A stretch of 64,000 nucleotides of DNA from Lipingzhangella_A rawalii (GTDB lineage Bacteria; Actinomycetota; Actinomycetes; Streptosporangiales; Streptosporangiaceae), in the NCBI RefSeq assembly GCF_031628175.1, contig NZ_JAVLVT010000001.1, positions 1,054,001-1,118,000 of the forward strand, given 5' to 3'. The notes under the pieces were generated by a model. That model was given only the letters and a program-made list of their open reading frames with translations, was not told the DNA's origin and ran no database searches. The translations under genes were made by a program, and so were the position numbers. This document shows positions 58,943 to 64,000 of the stretch, one piece after another (the stretch's first letter is position 1; each line of letters opens with the position of its first letter).

Positions 58943-59974
58943 ATGGACACGTCCGTCCGACACAGCACCAGCAGCTACATGCCCACCTACCGCGCCGTTC
59001 TGGCTGTGGACGCCGAGAAGTACAGCCGGGCCAGCTCCCGGCACCAGCGTCTGCTCAACCAGTGCCTGCTGGACTCACTCGGCGAGGCCTTCAACCGCAG
59101 CGGTCTGGCCGAGCAGTGGCGTACCGCCGCGTTTCCGCAGCACACCGGAGACGGCTACCTGGTGGGGGTGGAGCCGCCCTATCTGCCGTTGCTGGTCTAC
59201 CCGCTCCTGGACGAGCTGCAAGCAGTCCTCGCCGCGGCACAACCCCAGCTGGCCGCCGAAGACCGGTCGCTTCGGCTCCGTCTACGTGCCGCGCTGGGCA
59301 TCGGGCCGCTGCCCGACAGCGGCGGAACCGAAGCCGGTGACGGAATCGGCACCCCCATGAACGAAACCCACCGGGTACTGGACTCGCCTGTGCTGCGGCG
59401 GGCCCTGGACGACTCCGACCCGGACACCACCTTCCTCGCCGCGGGGCTGACCGGACGTGTCTACGACGACGCGGTCCTCGGCGGCTATGTGGCCCTGAAC
59501 CCAAGCCTGTTCCATCCGGTAACCGCCGAGCTTCCCGACAAGAACTTCCGTGCCGAGGCGTTCATTTACGTCCCACGCCCCTCCACCCGCCCCACCCAGA
59601 CCGACACGGACGCCGATCAACCACAGCCGCCCGGTGCTACGACGGCCGCCGGCCCCTCCCCCATTCCGGGCGAGGACGGCAGCGCCGCAAACACGGGCAA
59701 CACCCCCGCGGCCCACACCCTGAACACGGTGCGCGACGTCTCCGGGCGGGCGGTCCAGGAGGCCCACGCCGGCGGCAACATCAACCTCGGGGACCAGACC
59801 AGTGTGGACACGCAGAACAACCTCGGTGGGATCACCGGAAACGTCGGCACGGTCGTCAACGGGACCGCCACCAACGTGAACACGGGCAGCGGCCACCAGG
59901 TGAATCACCTCGGCCCCAGGCACGGAACCGCACCCAGCGACGAGGGCGACCAGCCTACCCGCGACGGGGAATAG
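58943..59974 (+). CDS. Nucleotide-cyclase-like protein with C-terminal amyloid-type motif
   Basis: 343 residues. Residues ~12-200 look like a class III nucleotide cyclase fold: YRAVLAVDAEKYSRAS (first metal Asp), AFPQHTGDGYLVGVE (second Asp in a GDG turn), LRLRAALGIGPLPDS and GIGTPMNETHRVLDSPVLRRAL. A disordered Pro/Thr/Ala linker follows (~215-275). Residues 277-324 are an Asn/Gly/Val/Thr-rich segment ending VGTVVNGTATNVNTGSGHQV, nearly repeated at the N-terminus of the next protein. Such paired motifs elsewhere are prion-like signalling sequences linking NLR sensors to effectors. GAGGAG lies 6 nt before the ATG. Cyclase activity is unproven. Confidence 0.65.
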   Translation: MDTSVRHSTSSYMPTYRAVLAVDAEKYSRASSRHQRLLNQCLLDSLGEAFNRSGLAEQWRTAAFPQHTGDGYLVGVEPPYLPLLVYPLLDELQAVLAAAQPQLAAEDRSLRLRLRAALGIGPLPDSGGTEAGDGIGTPMNETHRVLDSPVLRRALDDSDPDTTFLAAGLTGRVYDDAVLGGYVALNPSLFHPVTAELPDKNFRAEAFIYVPRPSTRPTQTDTDADQPQPPGATTAAGPSPIPGEDGSAANTGNTPAAHTLNTVRDVSGRAVQEAHAGGNINLGDQTSVDTQNNLGGITGNVGTVVNGTATNVNTGSGHQVNHLGPRHGTAPSDEGDQPTRDGE

Positions 59975-60094
59975 CACCGCCCCGATCGCACAGCCCGGCC
60001 GGCCACGTGCCGGTCCGACCGGTCCGGTGGTGCCGTGTGTCGCGTCGCCACCGGACGAGCCGCTTGTCCCCGGTGAGCCCAAGGAGACGTGTGC

Positions 60095-62191
60095 ATGGCC
60101 ACACACCCCGGCACCCATCCCCCACCACTGACGGCGGACCCCCGCGACCCACGACCGACCGTGGGCACGCACGTCCAGGGCACTGCGGAGAACGTGAACA
60201 GCGGCTCCGGGACCCAGGTGAACCTCAACGTGTCCCTGGCAGACATGCCCGAAGAGCAACTGCGCGAGTTGCTGAGACTCCCCGGAACCCAACGACGCCG
60301 CCGCCAGGACGGGGTACTGACCGCGCAGGACGTCACCTGGCACACCACGCGTTTCGTCGCTCCCCGCGGATTCCCCGCACTGTCAGCCGACACGACGCCC
60401 GACTCCACGACGCTGTACCTCACCGGACCGTCCGGCAGTGGCCGGTGGGCCGCGTCCCTGTACTGGCTGACGTGCACAGGCGCCACCGGGGCGGGAATCC
60501 GGCAGGTGCGAGATTCCGAAACCGAGGACGGGCCCCAGGAGCAGTTCTTCACCGAGCCTCCGGAGGAGGGAGAACTACTGCTGCTGGATCTCCGCGGCGT
60601 GGGCTCCACGCGGCTGTCCCGATTGGCCACGGAGCTCCCCGGATTCCAGCGCGAGGTCCAGTCCGCCAACGCCCGCCTCGCGATCGTTCTGCGGCCCGAG
60701 CAACAGGTGGTGCTGGGGCCGGAGGCATCCGGCCGCACAGTCCATATCCATGCTCCGGACGCAACCGCAGTGGTGCGCTCCCACCTGCGGCACGGGGGGC
60801 TTCCGGCGGACGAGACCGTGCTGGCCTCAGCGGAGGCCCAGCAGCTGTTGGTGCAGGCCACCGCGGGACAGGCCGCCGAGCTCGCCGAGCTCACCGTGCA
60901 GGCACACATCGCTCGACACGGCCGGGCCGGCTTTGCGGAATGCTTCACCGAGGCCCAGGCATCCTTCCAGGACTGGAGCGAAGCACTGCACGAGCTGCTG
61001 CACCAGCACAGCTCCACCACCGAACGGACCGTGCTCCTCGCGGCCGCGGTGTGTGCGGGCATGCCGCTGGAACAGGTGCACCGGGCCGCGCAGGGTCTGC
61101 TTGCCCAGGTGCGGGCTCCTGACGCGGAGGAACCGCCACCGCTGGAGCGGGCCGGGTTGACCACACTGCTGCGCCGCCTCGGTGTCACAGTGCACCCCAG
61201 CCGGCGTGTGTCCTTTCCCAAACTCAACTACGCGGCGGCAATCCGGCACCGGTTCTGGGATGACCATCCGGACCTGCATCCGGTATTCGTGACGTGGCTG
61301 TCGAGTCTGGTTCGGGACACGGCGTGGCCGCAACGCGATCGCAACACCATCGCGGGCCGTCTCGCCGAGATGTGCCTGCGGGGTGACCGACTGGACCTGG
61401 TACTGGGCCTGGTCCAGAGCTGGACGCCTGCTGCCAAGGACAACGAGTCTGGGCACACGTCCGAGCCGGAGGCGGTGCTCCTCCTGACTTCGGCGCTAAC
61501 CGATCCGACAGCCGGGCGGGAGGTACGCCGCCAGCTCTACCAGTGGTCACGGGATCGGGATCTTCCCGGTGCCAGAGCCCGAGTGGCCACACTCGTGTGT
61601 GCCCGGGTGCTGCACCATAGTCACCCCCGGCAGGCCATCGTCCGACTGTTGCACCTGGCGCGTGCCGACAGCCAATCCGCGAGGTTCGCGGAACAGGAGC
61701 TCGTTGACCTGGTGCGGGATCCCCCGTCGCGCTGGCTGGCGCTGCGGCAGCTGACTCACCGGGAGACCCCCCGTCCCCGGGACTGGGAGCTGTTTGCGCG
61801 GATCACCGCGCCGGAGGTGCTGGCCGCGGACGGCGGTGCCTTTCCTCGCTGCACGCGGGAACGCGATGCCTTTCTGACCTGCGCGGAGCGGGCGATGCGC
61901 ACCGACCCGGAGGCGGCACGACTGCACACCCGCCGATGGCTGGCGGCAGCCGCCACCGACTCGCGATGGCGCCACATGCTCGATCTGGTGCTGCGGGCTG
62001 GGCGCACGGCGGGCCGTACCGATGTCCTCTACGCCACGGCACGACGCTGGGTGCTGGCGGCGCCCGACGCACAGACACGGGCCGAGCGTAGGGAACCTGC
62101 CCTGTCCCTCATCGGGGAGCTGCGGTGCGGCCGTTCCCGTCCGGACCGCAGCGAGGCCGGTTCTCGTGATGCACCCACACCACAACGGTAA
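60095..62191 (+). CDS. NLR/STAND-like protein with N-terminal amyloid-type motif
   Basis: 698 residues. Residues 23-43 (starting VGTHVQGTAENVNSGSG) match the C-terminal motif of the preceding protein. A degenerate P-loop, LTGPSGSGRWAASLYWL (~107-123; Arg for Lys, Trp for Ser/Thr), and a Walker-B-like strand GELLLLDLRGV (~155) suggest a STAND-type ATPase that may bind without efficient hydrolysis. The rest is helical, with TPR/HEAT-like repeats such as ARVATLVCARVLHHSHPRQAIVRLLHLARAD. Predicted role: sensor whose oligomerisation templates the cyclase-like partner. AAGGAG precedes ATG 60095; 120 bp after the partner gene. Confidence 0.6.
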   Translation: MATHPGTHPPPLTADPRDPRPTVGTHVQGTAENVNSGSGTQVNLNVSLADMPEEQLRELLRLPGTQRRRRQDGVLTAQDVTWHTTRFVAPRGFPALSADTTPDSTTLYLTGPSGSGRWAASLYWLTCTGATGAGIRQVRDSETEDGPQEQFFTEPPEEGELLLLDLRGVGSTRLSRLATELPGFQREVQSANARLAIVLRPEQQVVLGPEASGRTVHIHAPDATAVVRSHLRHGGLPADETVLASAEAQQLLVQATAGQAAELAELTVQAHIARHGRAGFAECFTEAQASFQDWSEALHELLHQHSSTTERTVLLAAAVCAGMPLEQVHRAAQGLLAQVRAPDAEEPPPLERAGLTTLLRRLGVTVHPSRRVSFPKLNYAAAIRHRFWDDHPDLHPVFVTWLSSLVRDTAWPQRDRNTIAGRLAEMCLRGDRLDLVLGLVQSWTPAAKDNESGHTSEPEAVLLLTSALTDPTAGREVRRQLYQWSRDRDLPGARARVATLVCARVLHHSHPRQAIVRLLHLARADSQSARFAEQELVDLVRDPPSRWLALRQLTHRETPRPRDWELFARITAPEVLAADGGAFPRCTRERDAFLTCAERAMRTDPEAARLHTRRWLAAAATDSRWRHMLDLVLRAGRTAGRTDVLYATARRWVLAAPDAQTRAERREPALSLIGELRCGRSRPDRSEAGSRDAPTPQR

Positions 62192-62203
62192 GGAGAGTCT
62201 GCG

Positions 62204-63619
62204 ATGACGGTACGTCTTGGCATGGCGATCGGAGCCGCGACGGCCGCGGTGGTGCTCGCCGCGCTCCTCGTCGGCTGGTGGGCCCTGGTGGGCGTGGCCG
62301 GCCTCCTCCTCGGCGGCGGCCTGGTCTGGGCCTCCCGCTCGACCAGCCCACCACCACAGCCGGAACCACCACCGGCGCCTGCCCCACCTCCGGTGGCTGT
62401 CGAACCGGAGGCGCGGGAACGCCGGAAACACATCGTGCGGCACCCCGTCCCCAGTGCCCGCAGTGACTACCATTTTCTGTTCTCGGCGGTGGTGTGTTGG
62501 TACGGGGAGGCCCGGGACGACACGTCGGCCGGAGCGGCTGCGGTGACCGCGGTCCAGGAACAGGTGCGCACGTTTCTTGGGAACGAGCAGCCCGAGGAGT
62601 ACGAGACGGTACAGTCCCGGCTCGCTGCCGCGCTCGACGACATCCGCTGTGCCCATCCCGACATCCGCGGGCTCCGGGTTGTGGACGTGCGGGTGGAGCT
62701 GCCCACGGCCGATGAGCAGAGGCTGGAACAGCTCAGCGAGGTACGCAAACGCAAGGCAGCCCGTGAGGAGGAGCGGGAGCTGGAACGTCTGGAACGCGCG
62801 TATCTCGGGGATGACGCCCTGGCCGATCCGGGGCGGGCCGTGGTCTGGTGGCTGGCCCGAAACCCGGACCGGGTCGACGAGGCGGTTGGCAACATCAGCA
62901 CCCTCACGCGCCTGTCCTCCGCAGCCACGGGCCACGAAATCCCGGACGTGTACCGGGACCTGATGCGCGAGACCGGCGACCGCGACTCCCGACCCCCCGA
63001 TCCCGCACTCTCCGGGCTGTCCTGGCTGGCTCCGGACCCGCACCTCGAGCACACGAGTTCCGGCGACAGCGAAGCGCTTCGCCCGGGGTGGGGCTCCGCG
63101 GACACGGATTCCGACACAGTCGACGCCCCACGCCCGGCCCCTCGCGGAGACACCGACACGGGCGAGGCACCCGAGGGCGGCTCGGTCCCGCAGCTGTGGC
63201 GCGACTGGGAACGGGTGCTGGAACACGAGTGCACGGATCGGGACGACGAGAGCCGGGAGCGCTTTCTGGATGAGGAAGTGCAGCGTATCCACGGTCGGGG
63301 ACATGTCGCCCTGGCCGCGTGGCTGCGGCGACGCTTCGACATCCCCGACATCCTGGAGGACCATCGCGAACCGGACGATGCCCCGACTTCCGGCGAATGG
63401 GACCACGAAGCGCAGACGCCGAATCCCAGTGACCTAGCCGTGCAGCCACCGGGGGGCGTAGGCGACGCGGCCTACGTTGGCTTCGCCGACGCGATGCCGG
63501 AACCCACACAGGCACACCGTGCGCAGACGGCCCCCACGTCCGATCCGCTGCCGCAGACCTCGGTGGAGCCACCGTCGCGGCGGGAAAGCCACCCCCACTC
63601 CGCACCCCCGGAGCCGTGA
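62204..63619 (+). CDS. Membrane-anchored SPFH/band-7-like protein of the cyclase/NTPase locus
   Basis: 471 residues. Two adjacent N-terminal hydrophobic helices (~5-44, for example AAVVLAALLVGWWALVGVAGLLLGGGLV), a Pro-rich stretch, then a domain (~85-165) resembling SPFH/prohibitin folds, and a charged helix (LEQLSEVRKRKAAREEERELERLERAYL) followed by DPGRAVVWWLARNPDRVDEAV. The C-terminal ~200 residues are acidic and low-complexity. Starts 12 bp after the NTPase gene with AAGGAG, so part of the same operon. A membrane platform for signalling is plausible but inferred. Confidence 0.55.
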   Translation: MTVRLGMAIGAATAAVVLAALLVGWWALVGVAGLLLGGGLVWASRSTSPPPQPEPPPAPAPPPVAVEPEARERRKHIVRHPVPSARSDYHFLFSAVVCWYGEARDDTSAGAAAVTAVQEQVRTFLGNEQPEEYETVQSRLAAALDDIRCAHPDIRGLRVVDVRVELPTADEQRLEQLSEVRKRKAAREEERELERLERAYLGDDALADPGRAVVWWLARNPDRVDEAVGNISTLTRLSSAATGHEIPDVYRDLMRETGDRDSRPPDPALSGLSWLAPDPHLEHTSSGDSEALRPGWGSADTDSDTVDAPRPAPRGDTDTGEAPEGGSVPQLWRDWERVLEHECTDRDDESRERFLDEEVQRIHGRGHVALAAWLRRRFDIPDILEDHREPDDAPTSGEWDHEAQTPNPSDLAVQPPGGVGDAAYVGFADAMPEPTQAHRAQTAPTSDPLPQTSVEPPSRRESHPHSAPPEP

Positions 63620-63830
63620 GCGAGATGTGGGCTGCTCGGGCCGTTGTCGCAGGCAAGCCGGAGCCATCGGAGTCCACGGGCCACCGCCGAGGTCTGTGAG
63701 CAGGCCCCGGAGGTGGGAGACGCGCGGATGGCGGTGCGGCCCCGCCCTGGTGTCCGGAACGCGGGAATGGACACACCCGTGGGGACATCCCCAGGGCAGG
63801 GGTCCGCAGCGCGCAGTGCTGGCGGGGACC

Positions 63831-64000
63831 CTACGCCTTCTTCTTCGTGGACCGCTGGAACCTCGAGCGGATCTTCTTGACGCAGCGCTCCCGGAGTTCC
63901 TGCGTCAACTCTCGCGTGGAAACGTAGGCGAGGCGCCGCTTCTGGAGTGGCACTGACTCGGGGTGTTGGTCCCCACTGGCCGCGATGGCACCGAACACGG
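63831..64000 (-). CDS. C-terminal end of an unknown protein (start outside window)
   Basis: The minus strand is open from the window edge for 56 codons to a TAG at 63833-63831. The visible part ends in a strongly basic helix (ELRERCVKKIRSRFQR, then STKKKA). No domain is recognised. It is convergent with the SPFH-like gene and separated from it by 211 bp with no other gene. With only 170 bp visible, a chance frame cannot be excluded. Confidence 0.4.
   Translation of the reverse strand, partial: VFGAIAASGDQHPESVPLQKRRLAYVSTRELTQELRERCVKKIRSRFQRSTKKKA

Noticed and set aside
61547..63406. A 619-codon minus-strand frame under the NTPase and SPFH-like genes
   Set aside because: Composition is typical of an antisense frame (Gly/Arg/His/Val-rich) and it crosses two well-started genes with ribosome sites.

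Overview
The window is high-GC DNA from an actinomycete, most likely a filamentous member near Nocardiopsaceae/Streptosporangiales. The evidence is strongly GC-biased third codon positions, many GTG starts, tight start/stop overlaps, actinobacterial families (SAM methyltransferase PF04672, RDD proteins, FadR-type GntR) and one complete small NRPS-type cluster. It comes from a draft assembly: a 100-N scaffold gap lies at 43416-43515. The taxonomic call is inference; no rRNA is present.

Region 1 (1-6905) is a methyl-group catabolism island: a sarcosine-oxidase-beta-like gene (cut by the window edge), a dimethylglycine-oxidase-like flavoprotein, a DmdA-like tetrahydrofolate demethylase, and a divergent MetV/MetF-type methylenetetrahydrofolate reductase pair. 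Three promoter-proximal direct-repeat sites, CGCAAC-N13-CGCAACAG, appear to unite these genes as one regulon. Region 2 (7015-12683) holds a TetR/MFS efflux pair with stacked palindromic operators, a FadR-type regulator, and divergent moeA and fdhD. Region 3 (12790-17498) has a Gly-Cys-Val tRNA cluster, a NUDIX gene and a decayed stretch (broken DrrAB-type transporter, ABC ATPase stub, truncated winged-helix gene) ending in an intact ISAs1-type insertion sequence.

Region 4 (17965-28818) is a nine-gene, mostly translationally coupled cluster. Its content matches the dapdiamide (dda) set one for one: two L-2,3-diaminopropionate synthesis genes, acyl-adenylate ligase, Asn-synthetase-type amidotransferase, Fe/2-oxoglutarate oxygenase, free-standing A-T didomain, type II thioesterase, ATP-grasp ligase and exporter. 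It predicts a fumaramoyl- or epoxysuccinamoyl-diaminopropionyl dipeptide, an antimetabolite class known to hit glucosamine-6-phosphate synthase.

Region 5 (29020-40237) is housekeeping and accessory: a GAF regulator with an aldehyde dehydrogenase/DUF779 pair, a LuxR regulator, three methyltransferases, a nitroreductase and a metallophosphoesterase. Region 6 (40799-44100) is a mobile-element graveyard around the scaffold gap.

Region 7 (44823-56300) is a complete aerobic nicotinate degradation locus: nicX, nicE, a PTS-EIIC-like permease, nicC, a three-subunit molybdenum hydroxylase plus a CoxG-like protein, nicF and nicD in one long minus-strand operon. A divergent MarR regulator sits beyond a promoter whose start overlaps a palindrome. 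Region 8 (56402-64000) carries a nuclease-like protein with a GEAR repeat, a Crp/Fnr regulator, and a three-gene locus. There, a nucleotide-cyclase-like protein and a P-loop NTPase-like protein share a nearly identical Asn/Gly/Val-rich motif at the C-terminus of one and the N-terminus of the other, which suggests an amyloid-type NLR signalling pair; the third gene encodes a membrane-anchored SPFH-like protein. This is the most novel-looking system in the window.
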